From positions 100,946-164,945 of the forward strand of contig CANMVS010000014.1 in the NCBI GenBank assembly GCA_947501445.1: DNA of 64,000 nucleotides. Direction: 5' to 3'. This stretch comes from an uncultured Rhizobiaceae group bacterium (lineage in GTDB: Bacteria > Pseudomonadota > Alphaproteobacteria > Rhizobiales > Rhizobiaceae). A model generated the notes under the pieces. The model was given only the letters and a program-made list of their open reading frames with translations, ran no database searches and was not told where the DNA came from. Made by a program: the position numbers and the translations under genes. Below, piece after piece: positions 19,946-29,186 of the stretch. Positions within the stretch are counted from its first letter, which is position 1; every line of letters starts with the position of its first letter.

Positions 19946-20367
19946 AATTGGCGGATATGGTCAAGCAGTGCCTGAGGCGGCTGAGCTGAACGGCGTGTTT
20001 TGCTGTCAAAAAAGACATTGACTGACTGCGACACCACACAGCATTCTCCCCGTTGGAATATCGCGTATTGGCTTGTCAGGGAGCGCCCGCCTATTTTGAC
20101 GATCCGACCACAAACATCAACGGTCCCGGGAAATGTCAATTCATTGAGATAATCAATGGTGACCCGCGCCAATACCATGGCAAAGGCCGAACGTTCTGTG
20201 CCTTCAAACAGGGACTCAAGAAATGATACCCGCCCTGCTTCTAGCAGCGCACATACCGCTACATTATTGATATGCTGCATTGCATCCTGATCTGAGTAAC
20301 GCAGCGGCACCGGCTCCCAGAAATGATAGTCTTCGCGATGGCGCGAAATTGTTTGCTCAGCAGCCAT
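19924..20367 (-). CDS. Acyl-CoA thioesterase (4HBT hot-dog family)
   Basis: This 147-residue single hot-dog domain protein carries the 4-hydroxybenzoyl-CoA thioesterase-type motif RYSDQDAMQHINN near residue 25 (catalytic Asp, then His-Asn-Asn). The length is typical, and the likely reaction is hydrolysis of an acyl-CoA. It is the last of five minus-strand genes and lies 40 bases after the oxidoreductase gene. The acyl-CoA ligase at 23321 may supply or share its substrate, which is an inference from context. Confidence 0.88.
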   Translation of the reverse strand: MAAEQTISRHREDYHFWEPVPLRYSDQDAMQHINNVAVCALLEAGRVSFLESLFEGTERSAFAMVLARVTIDYLNELTFPGTVDVCGRIVKIGGRSLTSQYAIFQRGECCVVSQSVNVFFDSKTRRSAQPPQALLDHIRQFQSIRAA

Positions 20368-20407
20368 AATCAGTCAATCCAAATTGTGTCACGATAATAA
20401 ACGTCCA

Positions 20408-21466
20408 TCAGTTCCGGGTTGGGTCATTTGAAACAGCAACAAGCTGCTTGCCGAAGTTGCCGCCACGAAGCAGGTTGATGAAGGCCTGCGGCGCTGATTC
20501 CAAACCATCAGATATCGTTTCACGGTATTTCACGCGCCCGGCCTGCAAATGACCCGCCACTTCTTCGGCGAAGGCCGGGAAACGATCGTAGTGGTCAGTG
20601 ATGATGAAACCGCGCAGGCTCAAACGATTGACCAATATGGTACGCCACACCTGTGGCAAATGGTTGGGACCCTGCGTCATACCGGCACCGAGACTGCCGG
20701 AATTATACCAGGAAATCATCCCACAAATGGGAATACGCCCGTGTACATTCATCAGCGGGATCACGACTTCCAGGGTTTTGCCTGCGACATTCTCAAAATA
20801 GATATCAACCCCGTCAGGACAGGCATCGGCCATCTGTTGGCGTAAGGTCCGTGCATCTGGCGCCGCCCGGTGATCCAGACAGACATCAAATCCCAGTTCC
20901 TCCACCGCATAGCTGCATTTTTGTGCACCTCCAGCCACGCCAACGACACGCAACCCATAGGCTTTCGCCAGTTGGCCAACCAGCGAACCAACGGCACCGG
21001 TCGCCGCCGACACGACAATAGTTTCTCCCGATTTGGGTCGCCCGTGGTCATTTAATCCCACATAGGCAGTGATGCCCGGCATGCCCAGCACGCCAAGTGC
21101 GGTGGAAAGGGGTGCAACCCTGGGGTCCAGAACGCGCGCGTCCTTACCGTCTGACAGTGCGTGTGTCTGCCATCCGAACCCACCGGCAACAAAGTCTCCT
21201 GCCGAGAATCCATCAATATTTGAGTGAACCACCTGTCCGACGCAACCACCGCCCATGACATCGCCGATCTGCACGGCTTCAGCATAGGATTTGCTGTCGT
21301 CCATGCGCCCGCGCATATAGGGATCCAGGGAGAGCCAGATAACCCGCACCAGCATTTCTCCGGCACCGGGCGTCGGTATGTCCGCCGTTTCAAGTCGAAA
21401 ATCTCCCGGTTGCGGCTCACCTTGCGGGCGGGCGGCAAGAACAATGCGTTGCATCATGTCGGTCAT
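20408..21466 (-). CDS. NADP-dependent oxidoreductase, zinc-independent MDR family
   Basis: This 352-residue enzyme has the medium-chain reductase layout without structural-zinc cysteines. The substrate domain contains WLSLDPYMRGRM near residue 45. The Rossmann domain has AATGAVGSLVGQLAK near 155. This resembles alkenal/one reductases, prostaglandin reductases and CurA. It probably reduces an activated C=C bond with NADPH. The ATG at 21466 has GGAGAG seven bases upstream. A TTG at 21481 overlaps that site and is rejected. It lies 54 bases after the dehydratase gene and is probably co-transcribed with it. Confidence 0.9.
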   Translation of the reverse strand: MTDMMQRIVLAARPQGEPQPGDFRLETADIPTPGAGEMLVRVIWLSLDPYMRGRMDDSKSYAEAVQIGDVMGGGCVGQVVHSNIDGFSAGDFVAGGFGWQTHALSDGKDARVLDPRVAPLSTALGVLGMPGITAYVGLNDHGRPKSGETIVVSAATGAVGSLVGQLAKAYGLRVVGVAGGAQKCSYAVEELGFDVCLDHRAAPDARTLRQQMADACPDGVDIYFENVAGKTLEVVIPLMNVHGRIPICGMISWYNSGSLGAGMTQGPNHLPQVWRTILVNRLSLRGFIITDHYDRFPAFAEEVAGHLQAGRVKYRETISDGLESAPQAFINLLRGGNFGKQLVAVSNDPTRN

Positions 21467-21520
21467 CAGTGAACTCTCCAAATTGAAAACGTCTGTGTGG
21501 TTTGTAAGGATTGTTGGAAG

Positions 21521-23245
21521 CTAAAGAATTTCCGGTTCCGGTGGGTTTTTCCCGAAGCCGGTTTCCAGATAGTCAAAATCGCAGCCTTCATTGGCCTGCG
21601 TAATGTGACGGGAATACATCCAGCCATAGCCCCGTTCGAATTTCGCTTCAGGTGCAACCCAGGCCAGTCGGCGGGCTGCGAGCTCGGCATCCGACACATC
21701 CATATTGATCGCGCGTGCATCCACGTCAATCTCAATAATGTCTCCGCTACGAACCAGTGCAAGGGGGCCACCAACATGAGCCTCCGGCGCAACGTGTAAA
21801 ATACACGCGCCATAGCTGGTGCCACTCATTCTCGCATCCGAAATGCGAACCATGTCGCGGACACCTTGCTTGAGCAGTTTTTGCGGGATCGGCAACATGC
21901 CCCACTCCGGCATGCCTGGACCACCGATGGGGCCGGCACCGCGCATAATCAAAACAGTATCCTCGCAGACATCCAGAGATGGATCATCGATCTGCTCTTT
22001 CATTTCCCGATAGCTGTCAAATACCAGTGCAGGTCCGCGATGTTTCAGATACTTCTTCTCGCATGCGCTGGGTTTTATGACACACCCGTCCGGTGCCAGA
22101 TTGCCCTTCAATACGGCCAGGGCACCTTCGCGATAGACAGGGTTCTGCATGGGGCGAATGACATCATCATTCCACACCTGCGCCTCTGCGATATCCTCGC
22201 CCATCGTCTTGCCGGAAACGGTCCTGGCGCTCAGTTCCAGTTGATCACCGATGGATTTCATCAAAGCCGGAAGTCCTCCGGCATAGAAGAAGTCCTCCAT
22301 GAGATAGGTATCACCAGAGGGGCGAATATTGGCAAGGACCGGCACCTTGCGACTAGCTTTCTCAAAATCATCAAGCGAAATATCGACGTTTGCGCGGCGT
22401 GCCTCGGCGATCAGATGAATAATTGCATTGGTTGAACAGCCCATGGCCATGGCAACGGCAATCGCGTTGGTAAAGGACGCTCGCGATAGGATGCGCGACG
22501 GGGTCAAATCCTCATGCACCATGCCAACGATGCGGCGTCCACAGGCAGCACTCATGCGGATATGATTGGAATCGGCAGCCGGGATCGATGATGCGCCTGT
22601 CAATGTCATACCCATGGCTTCAGCAGTTGCTGTCATCGTGCTGGCCGTTCCCATTGTCATGCAATGGCCATAGGAACGCGCAATGCCCGCCTCCACGGCC
22701 TGCCACTCTGCCTCATCAATATTTCCGGCGCGTTTTTCATCCCAGTATTTCCAGGTATCAGCCCCCGAACCCAATGTTTCACCGCGCAGGTTGCCGCGCA
22801 ACATGGGCCCTGCCGGCAAATAAAGACATGGCAGGTTCATGCTGATGGCGCCCATCAGCAGCGCTGGCGTTGTCTTGTCACAACCGCCCATCAGCACCGC
22901 GCCATCTACCGGGTGGGAGCGCAGCAGCTCTTCAACATCCATCGCCAGCAGATTGCGATATAGCATCGTAGAGGGTTTGACATATTGTTCTGCCAGCGAA
23001 AGTGCGGGCAATTCGAGAGGAAAACCGCCGGTTTGGAATATTCCTCTTTTGACATCGTCAACCCGCTGCTTGAAATGCGCATGACACGGATTGATGTCCG
23101 ACCAGGTGTTGATAATCGCGATGATCGGTTTTCCGTTCCAGTCCTCCTTGCTATATCCCATCTGCATGATACGCGAGCGATGACCAAATGCACGAAGGTC
23201 ATCCGTATCGAACCAGCGGGCACTTCTGAGCTTTTTGTCAGTCAT
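21521..23245 (-). CDS. IlvD/Edd family dehydratase (sugar-acid dehydratase type)
   Basis: This 574-residue Fe-S dehydratase has the cluster-ligand motifs GGCDKTTPA near residue 123, GHCMTMGTASTM near 195, and GCSTNAIIHL downstream. The sequence YVKPSTMLYRNLLAMDVEE is typical of the sugar-acid branch (L-arabinonate, D-xylonate and related dehydratases) rather than biosynthetic IlvD. The probable reaction converts an aldonic acid to its 2-keto-3-deoxy derivative. The neighbours, a beta-mannosidase and an NADP-dependent oxidoreductase, fit carbohydrate catabolism, although the acyl ligase between them does not obviously belong to such a path. The exact substrate is undetermined. Confidence 0.92.
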   Translation of the reverse strand: MTDKKLRSARWFDTDDLRAFGHRSRIMQMGYSKEDWNGKPIIAIINTWSDINPCHAHFKQRVDDVKRGIFQTGGFPLELPALSLAEQYVKPSTMLYRNLLAMDVEELLRSHPVDGAVLMGGCDKTTPALLMGAISMNLPCLYLPAGPMLRGNLRGETLGSGADTWKYWDEKRAGNIDEAEWQAVEAGIARSYGHCMTMGTASTMTATAEAMGMTLTGASSIPAADSNHIRMSAACGRRIVGMVHEDLTPSRILSRASFTNAIAVAMAMGCSTNAIIHLIAEARRANVDISLDDFEKASRKVPVLANIRPSGDTYLMEDFFYAGGLPALMKSIGDQLELSARTVSGKTMGEDIAEAQVWNDDVIRPMQNPVYREGALAVLKGNLAPDGCVIKPSACEKKYLKHRGPALVFDSYREMKEQIDDPSLDVCEDTVLIMRGAGPIGGPGMPEWGMLPIPQKLLKQGVRDMVRISDARMSGTSYGACILHVAPEAHVGGPLALVRSGDIIEIDVDARAINMDVSDAELAARRLAWVAPEAKFERGYGWMYSRHITQANEGCDFDYLETGFGKNPPEPEIL

Positions 23246-23320
23246 TTGGCTTCAACCTCACATAGGGAACTCGATGGTGCTCAGGGATGAATACCACCTT
23301 GAATTGGCGCATTGGCCGGT

Positions 23321-24943
23321 TCAAATGCGGCGACCGCTATCCTGCCAATAGGGCTGACGCAGCTCCCGTTTCAAAATTTTTCCAATCGTGCTGCGCGGCA
23401 GGGATTGACGTTGCTCCAACGCGGCCAGACGCTGACTTTTTCCAAGGCTGGCATTCACCTGTACCAATATTTCCTGCGTCGAGCGTTCCGCCCCGTCCCG
23501 CAGCACAACAAGCCCAATCGGGGTTTCCCCCCACTCTTCACTGGGTACGCCAATCACTGCGGCATCCTCGACATCCGCATCCTGCAACAAAGCCAGCTCA
23601 AGGTCGTTAGCATATATGTTCAGACCACCCGAAATGATCATATCCTTTTTGCGATCCGCAAGATGGATAAACCCGTCCTCATCGGCAAAGCCCATATCAC
23701 CGGATCGAAAGAACACCCGCCCGGCTTCGTCTTTCCACAGGCTTTGATCTGTCAGGTCTTCACGGCCAAAATAACCCAGCATCATCGTCGGAGAACGCCC
23801 GCAGATTTCACCCATTTGTCCATTGGCCACTTCCTGACCATTTTCATCGATGAATTTCAGTTCGACACCCGGTGCAGGAACGCCGACCGTATGCAGCTTG
23901 TCCGGAAACTCATGTGCCAGCAAAATGGTTGTGCCGCCGCCTTCAGTCAAACCGTAATATTCGACAAGCCAGCCGGGAAACCGATCAAGCACATCTTTTT
24001 TTACCGCAGCGCGCAAGGGTGCACTGGTTGAAAATTTGTAGGCCATTGACGAAAGGTCGAAAGCATCAAAATCCGGGACATCCATGATGCGCTTGTATTG
24101 AACCGGCACCAGCATGGTGTGGGTACATTTTTCATCCTCGACCAGTTGAAGATAGGCATTTGCTTCGAATTTAGGCATCAATACAACGGTGCCACCGCCG
24201 ACCAGTGTTGGCAAAAGAGCGACAATCGTGGTGTTGGAATAAAGCGGCGTCGACAGCAATGTACGTGACGTTTGGTCATAGCCAAAAAGGTGAATACGTT
24301 CCATCTGTACAGCCCGCATCATATGATCGTGGGATATGCCCTTTGGAATGCCTGTTGTGCCTGAGGAGTAGATGATATTGAACAGGTCACCCAGACCAAT
24401 CTCGGTCCTGGGGTCCGATTGTTCAACCGACGCCAACAATTGCTCATAGTCTGACCAACCCGTTGCTTCAAAATCCAGTGCGATCCGCCCGTGTGGTACA
24501 ATCGCCTCAAGCGTGCCACTTGAAGTCTCAATGAGCGAACGCATGGAATCGGACAGAAACAGCACCTTCGCGCTGCAGTCGACGAGCATTTTTTGCAGGG
24601 CCTCTGTCGACGCCATGGTTGACAGTGGAACCAGACAGGCACCGGCGCGCAGGGTGCCCATGAATACTTCAAGGTATTCCACACTGGTCGATGCCAAAAC
24701 AGCAACTCTGTCATCACGGCCAACCCCGAGCGAATGCAACGCATTTGCGACCCGGTTAATCCGGCAATCAAAATCCAGCCAACTGATACGGGACTGACCG
24801 CAGATGACGGCCAGACTATCGGGGCGTTCAGCGGCACGCTGCCGCACACTTTCAACAATGGTGTGTTTTGGGTGGGTATCGGGCGGCGGCGGCGAAAAAA
24901 GCGGCATCAGTTCTCCCATTTGACGTCTCGCGAACCTCTCCAT
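23321..24943 (-). CDS. AMP-forming acyl-CoA synthetase / ligase
   Basis: This ligase of about 540 residues belongs to the acyl-adenylate superfamily. It has the P-loop-like motif YSSGTTGIPKG near 200, YGLTEGG near 335, RSGDMGFADEDGFIHLADRKKDMI near 420, and the C-terminal lysine motif GKILKREL. It activates a carboxylic acid as acyl-AMP and probably transfers it to CoA. The first ATG is at 24943. An ATG at 24919 and a TTG at 24952 are alternatives, and none has an ideal ribosome site. The substrate cannot be inferred. It is flanked by the dehydratase and beta-mannosidase genes on the same strand with gaps of about 75 bases. Confidence 0.9.
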   Translation of the reverse strand: MERFARRQMGELMPLFSPPPPDTHPKHTIVESVRQRAAERPDSLAVICGQSRISWLDFDCRINRVANALHSLGVGRDDRVAVLASTSVEYLEVFMGTLRAGACLVPLSTMASTEALQKMLVDCSAKVLFLSDSMRSLIETSSGTLEAIVPHGRIALDFEATGWSDYEQLLASVEQSDPRTEIGLGDLFNIIYSSGTTGIPKGISHDHMMRAVQMERIHLFGYDQTSRTLLSTPLYSNTTIVALLPTLVGGGTVVLMPKFEANAYLQLVEDEKCTHTMLVPVQYKRIMDVPDFDAFDLSSMAYKFSTSAPLRAAVKKDVLDRFPGWLVEYYGLTEGGGTTILLAHEFPDKLHTVGVPAPGVELKFIDENGQEVANGQMGEICGRSPTMMLGYFGREDLTDQSLWKDEAGRVFFRSGDMGFADEDGFIHLADRKKDMIISGGLNIYANDLELALLQDADVEDAAVIGVPSEEWGETPIGLVVLRDGAERSTQEILVQVNASLGKSQRLAALEQRQSLPRSTIGKILKRELRQPYWQDSGRRI

Positions 24944-25021
24944 GATCCGCAAATCCCATCATGGCGCTAAAGGCTCAAGCGATCAACGCACCTGATTGAT
25001 AAACCACCACATTGTAAGAAT

Positions 25022-27487
25022 TCACTTCAGCCATTGCACAACCGGCTGTGACAAAGATGGCTCGGAGTTGCCGTTGGGCCCACCAATAGTGCGTTTGATA
25101 CGCACGGTCTTGTCACGCCCGGGCAAGAGGGTAAAACAATTGTCCGACAGTATTTCGCGCGAACCGGAATTGAGCGTTACAAACAGGGCTGGCCTGTCCG
25201 TCGACAACGAAATGGTTTTCTCCCCATCCACATCATAACCGGCCTCAATATTCAAGTCCGGTTCCGGCAGGTCATAGAATTTGAACCGGTGTGGAAAATA
25301 CTCATTGCTGCCGCACACATCCCCGCTCTCATCCCTCCAGCTCATGTGCAAAAAAGATTGAGGGTCAAGAGATACAGCTGGAAAACGGGTGATCTCAATG
25401 GCACGATCCGTAGGAAGACAATGAATTTCGGTACAGACCTCAGTGATCCCGCCATTGAAGGCAACGCGTGATACCATGATCGACAAATTCACGGCGTGCG
25501 GCAGATCACACACGCCCCATAATACAATGTCACCGGTCATCTCATCGGGTTGGGCTGTTATCAGAACCTGTTCGTAAAAACGGCGGGCCACATAATGCAT
25601 TGCCTTCCAGCGTCCGCCGTACTCAAGACTGGACCAGCTCGCCACCGGCCAGGTATCATTGAGCTGCCAATAGAGCGTGCCCATGGTACGCGGTTTGTTG
25701 GAGCGCCAGAACTCAACAGAGGTCTTGATCGCCAAGGCCTGTGAAATCTGGCTCAGAAAGACCATATCCTCGAATTTTTCAGGAAAACGGAAGTAACGCC
25801 CGATCGTCTCGACGATGCGGCTGTTCCCACCCTTGTTGCGTTGATGAATATCCATGACCGGAGACGATACGTTGCGGTCACCCGGTTGGGTGAACTGCTC
25901 AATGGTCGCCATCGACGGAAAGGATTGAAATCCGAATTCCGAGCAGAAGCGCGGACGAACACTGCGATAGTGTTCAAATTCACGTGCCTCATGCCACACG
26001 TCCCAAAAATGCATGTCACCTGCGGTATCATCATGCCAGCCATCGCTGAAATCCAGGCGGCCTGCCGATGGAGACGAAGGCCAAAAGGCAACATCTGGCC
26101 CTTCGTCTGCAATTGCCTCTTCCAGCGCATGATTCAGACGATCATAATTGGCCAGATAACGATCACGATTGGCCTTTGTTTCCGGGAACCAGGTCAAGGC
26201 ACCGACAAGCTCATTGTCACCGCACCAAAGCGCCATACAGGCATGCCGCGACAGGCGGCGTATCTGTTGGCGTGCCTCGAGACGCACCAGGTTGAGCCAG
26301 TCACGATCGGCCCCTGGGTAATGATTGCAGGCAAACATGAAATCCTGCCACACAAGAATGCCCATCTGCGAGCAAAGGTCATAAAACCAGTCGGTCTCGT
26401 ACTGACCGCCGCCCCAAACGCGGATCATATTCATATTGGCATCGACGGCTGACTGCAAAAGTGCCCGCGTTTGTTCACGCGTCGCCCGCGCAGGCAAGGC
26501 ATCTGCCGGTATCCAGTTCGCCCCTTTCATGAATATCTCGCGCCCATTGATGCAAAAGGAAAACCGTGCGCCAATCTCATCGGGCGCGGTTACCAGCCTG
26601 ATTTCGCGAAGGCCAATCTGGCAGGTGAAGGGTTGCCCATGAACAATCAATTCCAGGTCATAAAACTCCTGGGCACCCTGCCCAACCGGCCACCATAATC
26701 GAGGCTCTTCAATTGTGACGGCGAAAGAAATGCGGTTTTCACCAGGCAAAATGCGGCTGGTCCGGGACAGTTCGTGCCCGTCAACCCGCAGAACACTATC
26801 CACAGTGCCCACATCCCATCCATGTGCAAAGGCGGTGACGTCCAGTCGAACAATGCCTTCATCGTGGTATTGCACGATTTTAACATCGTCCAGTCGGGCC
26901 GTCCTGGTCGCTGCAAGCTGAATATCGCCATAGACCCCGAGAGGCATCAGCGCGATGTTCCAGTCCCAACCGGCATGGCACTGGGCTTTGCGAATGTAGT
27001 TCACGTAAGGAATTCGACAATTCCATGAAAGATACGGCAGCTCAAACGGAAATGAAGCATGGGCGTCCAGCGCCATGGCACTGTTGGACAAAAAGAGCAT
27101 TCGGATTGAGTTCTCGCCGTTCTGCAGGGCATCTGTTACGTCGAAATCATAACGAAGGAACTGGTTTTGACATCCTCCGATTGGCTGGTCATTGACCTCT
27201 ATGCGCACAAAACAATCGACCATGTTCAGCGTCAGTGTCCAACGCCCGTCACCAATGTGCTCCACAAGGAAACTTCGTTCGGCAACCCATTGTGTTTCAT
27301 GCACCCAGTCCAGTGACAGTTCATTGTCCCGGTAATAGGGATCTTCTATCTCTCCTGATGCCAGCAGTGCCGAGTGGATATCATTGGGAAAATCAACCGT
27401 GATGGATACCGGTTTTTGTGCATTGGAGACCGCCCATCCACCATTCAGATTCTCGCCCGGGCATTGAATTGGGTGTTGATTTTGCAT
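25022..27487 (-). CDS. Beta-mannosidase (glycoside hydrolase family 2)
   Basis: This 821-residue retaining glycosidase has an N-terminal jelly-roll sugar-binding domain, immunoglobulin-like domains and a TIM barrel. The barrel motif WGGGQYETDWFYDLCSQMGI is typical of beta-mannosidases. The acid/base glutamate lies in WCGDNE and the nucleophile glutamate in FCSEFGFQS. The length agrees with bacterial GH2 mannosidases. No signal peptide is seen, so it should act in the cytoplasm on imported manno-oligosaccharides. GGGA lies eight bases before the ATG at 27487. It is the first gene of the minus-strand group reaching to 19924. Confidence 0.93.
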   Translation of the reverse strand: MQNQHPIQCPGENLNGGWAVSNAQKPVSITVDFPNDIHSALLASGEIEDPYYRDNELSLDWVHETQWVAERSFLVEHIGDGRWTLTLNMVDCFVRIEVNDQPIGGCQNQFLRYDFDVTDALQNGENSIRMLFLSNSAMALDAHASFPFELPYLSWNCRIPYVNYIRKAQCHAGWDWNIALMPLGVYGDIQLAATRTARLDDVKIVQYHDEGIVRLDVTAFAHGWDVGTVDSVLRVDGHELSRTSRILPGENRISFAVTIEEPRLWWPVGQGAQEFYDLELIVHGQPFTCQIGLREIRLVTAPDEIGARFSFCINGREIFMKGANWIPADALPARATREQTRALLQSAVDANMNMIRVWGGGQYETDWFYDLCSQMGILVWQDFMFACNHYPGADRDWLNLVRLEARQQIRRLSRHACMALWCGDNELVGALTWFPETKANRDRYLANYDRLNHALEEAIADEGPDVAFWPSSPSAGRLDFSDGWHDDTAGDMHFWDVWHEAREFEHYRSVRPRFCSEFGFQSFPSMATIEQFTQPGDRNVSSPVMDIHQRNKGGNSRIVETIGRYFRFPEKFEDMVFLSQISQALAIKTSVEFWRSNKPRTMGTLYWQLNDTWPVASWSSLEYGGRWKAMHYVARRFYEQVLITAQPDEMTGDIVLWGVCDLPHAVNLSIMVSRVAFNGGITEVCTEIHCLPTDRAIEITRFPAVSLDPQSFLHMSWRDESGDVCGSNEYFPHRFKFYDLPEPDLNIEAGYDVDGEKTISLSTDRPALFVTLNSGSREILSDNCFTLLPGRDKTVRIKRTIGGPNGNSEPSLSQPVVQWLK

Positions 27488-27790
27488 GTGTTATTTCCCG
27501 GGGCAACGAGGTGATATGGCGTGACAGGCTGCTGTTGTCAGCCGGTGCGGCTCACGCTCAATTTATGGAGATGTCATTGTCCAACAGATCACCATTTTGA
27601 TGTTTTGCAAATACGGATTGCGTTGATTTCAACATCTGGATGACGCTGACCGGGGCCACCGGCTTTCGAATGTGCGTTCATGGACCTATTGTGTGTATCT
27701 TCGGCCATTGCCACAGGTCTGACGCGAAGGCAAAATGAAACCGTTGCATCCCGAATCTCATTTCTCACCTGATACCTAAGGAACACGGCA
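27488..27790. other. Divergent intergenic region before the HCCA-isomerase-like gene
   Basis: About 300 bases lie between the beta-mannosidase and HCCA-isomerase-like genes. Both promoters must lie here. A 69-codon minus-strand frame (27589-27798) lacks recognisable features and I do not call it. I see no operator or RNA gene. Confidence 0.45.
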
Positions 27791-28411
27791 TTGCCCAAAA
27801 TAGAATATTTCTACGCGGCCCATTCCGGCTTTGCCTATCTGGGATCAAAAAGATTTATGGAAATAGCGTCCGGCCACGAAATCATTCACAGGCCGGTTGA
27901 TCTTGGACAGGTCATCAACGCCGCCAGAGCAAATAATTTCCGGCAACGCAGCCAGGGACATCGCGACTATTTTTTCGGACGGGAAATTGAGCGTTGGGCT
28001 GAATTTCGCAATGTCCCGATTATCGATTACCGCCCGACCCATCATGACAATGATATGGCACTTGCCAATGGGACACTGATCAGTGGTATCGAACAGGGTC
28101 ACAATATCGATGAGCTGGCCCACACCATGCTGGAGGCCCATTGGCGCGATGACGCGGATCTGGCTGACGTCAATACACTGACAAAGCTCATCCAAAGCGC
28201 AAACCTTGATCCGCAACCACTTCTTGAAGCTGCCCTGTCAGACGAAATTCAGAGCATCTATAGGGCCAATACCAGTGAAGCAATTCAGCGCACTGTTTTT
28301 GGTTCCCCTACATATTTTGTCGATGGTGACATGTTTTACGGCCAGGACAGGCTGGATTTTATTGAGCGCGCCTTGCAAAAACCCTTTGCAGGCCGCTGGC
28401 CACGCAATTGA
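27791..28411 (+). CDS. 2-hydroxychromene-2-carboxylate isomerase-like protein (DsbA/Kappa-GST fold)
   Basis: This 206-residue thioredoxin-fold protein resembles HCCA isomerases, which use glutathione in naphthalene-type catabolism. The N-terminal serine region reads HSGFAYLGSK, and a C-terminal FGSPTYFVDGDMFYGQDRLDF block matches the family's conserved GVPTFxxxGxxFWGxDRL pattern. It starts with TTG at 27791 after AAGGA. It is followed 55 bases later by a glutathione S-transferase gene, which supports glutathione-dependent chemistry. The substrate is unknown, and many family members are annotated as generic DsbA-family oxidoreductases. Confidence 0.88.
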   Translation: MPKIEYFYAAHSGFAYLGSKRFMEIASGHEIIHRPVDLGQVINAARANNFRQRSQGHRDYFFGREIERWAEFRNVPIIDYRPTHHDNDMALANGTLISGIEQGHNIDELAHTMLEAHWRDDADLADVNTLTKLIQSANLDPQPLLEAALSDEIQSIYRANTSEAIQRTVFGSPTYFVDGDMFYGQDRLDFIERALQKPFAGRWPRN

Positions 28412-28466
28412 GCGAACTGAATGGCAGGTGGAATGCCAGCAAGGAAACTGGTTGAGAGGAATTAAT

Positions 28467-29114
28467 ATGGATCACACTTTGAAAATACTGGGACGACGCA
28501 CATCATCCAATGTTCAGGTGGTCATGTGGGCTGTGAATGAACTCGGATTACCCCACACACGCGAAGACCGGGGCGGACCATTTGGCGGCGTTGATACTGC
28601 CGAATACAAAGCCATGAACCCCAATGGGCTTGTCCCTGTGTTGATCGATGGTGACAATGTGCTTTGGGAAAGTGGCGCTATCCTGCGTTATCTCGGCGCC
28701 CAATATGGAAATGACACATTCTGGCCCCAAGACCCGGGAAAACGGGCTGCGTTGGATATGTGGGCAGAATGGACAAAAACCACCCTGTACCCGGTACTGA
28801 TATCATCTGTTTTCTGGACGCTCGTGCGCACACCTTCAGCTGAGCGTAATCTGCCCAAACTAGAAACGGATATTCAAACACTTGGCAATCTGATGCAAAT
28901 GCTGGACAGGCGCATTGCTGATGGTCCATTTCTTAGTGGCAAGGATATCTGCTTTGCAGATCTTATGGTCGCGCATGTTCTCTACCGATACTACACGCTG
29001 CCAATAGACCGTGCCGATACCCCGTCGCTTGATCAATATTATGCGCGAATGAATGAGCGTAGCCTATACCGCGAGCATGTGATGGTGGATTATTCCGGCA
29101 TGCAGGTTGATTAA
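28467..29114 (+). CDS. Glutathione S-transferase family protein
   Basis: This 215-residue GST has a thioredoxin-like N-terminal domain with a catalytic-type serine in RRTSSNVQ. A glutathione-binding LVPVLIDG cis-proline loop and the WESGAILRYL motif follow, and the C-terminal domain is helical with FADLMVAHVLYRYY. The ATG at 28467 is preceded by AGAGGA, and a longer upstream frame overlaps the previous gene and is not used. It is probably co-transcribed with the HCCA-isomerase-like gene. It may conjugate or isomerise an electrophile, but no specific substrate is indicated. Confidence 0.92.
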   Translation: MDHTLKILGRRTSSNVQVVMWAVNELGLPHTREDRGGPFGGVDTAEYKAMNPNGLVPVLIDGDNVLWESGAILRYLGAQYGNDTFWPQDPGKRAALDMWAEWTKTTLYPVLISSVFWTLVRTPSAERNLPKLETDIQTLGNLMQMLDRRIADGPFLSGKDICFADLMVAHVLYRYYTLPIDRADTPSLDQYYARMNERSLYREHVMVDYSGMQVD

Positions 29115-29186
29115 CGCGCTTGTGATTTAACTGACATGCGGTTTTCAGCCATGTTCGACCCGGACTCGAACAGAACTGGAAGCCCG

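Noticed and set aside
21467..21481. Upstream TTG start for the NADP-dependent oxidoreductase
   Set aside because: It overlaps the GGAGAG ribosome site of the better ATG at 21466.
27589..27798. 69-codon minus-strand frame in the mannosidase/HCCA-isomerase gap
   Set aside because: It has no recognisable motif and overlaps the start of the next gene. Support is too weak to call.
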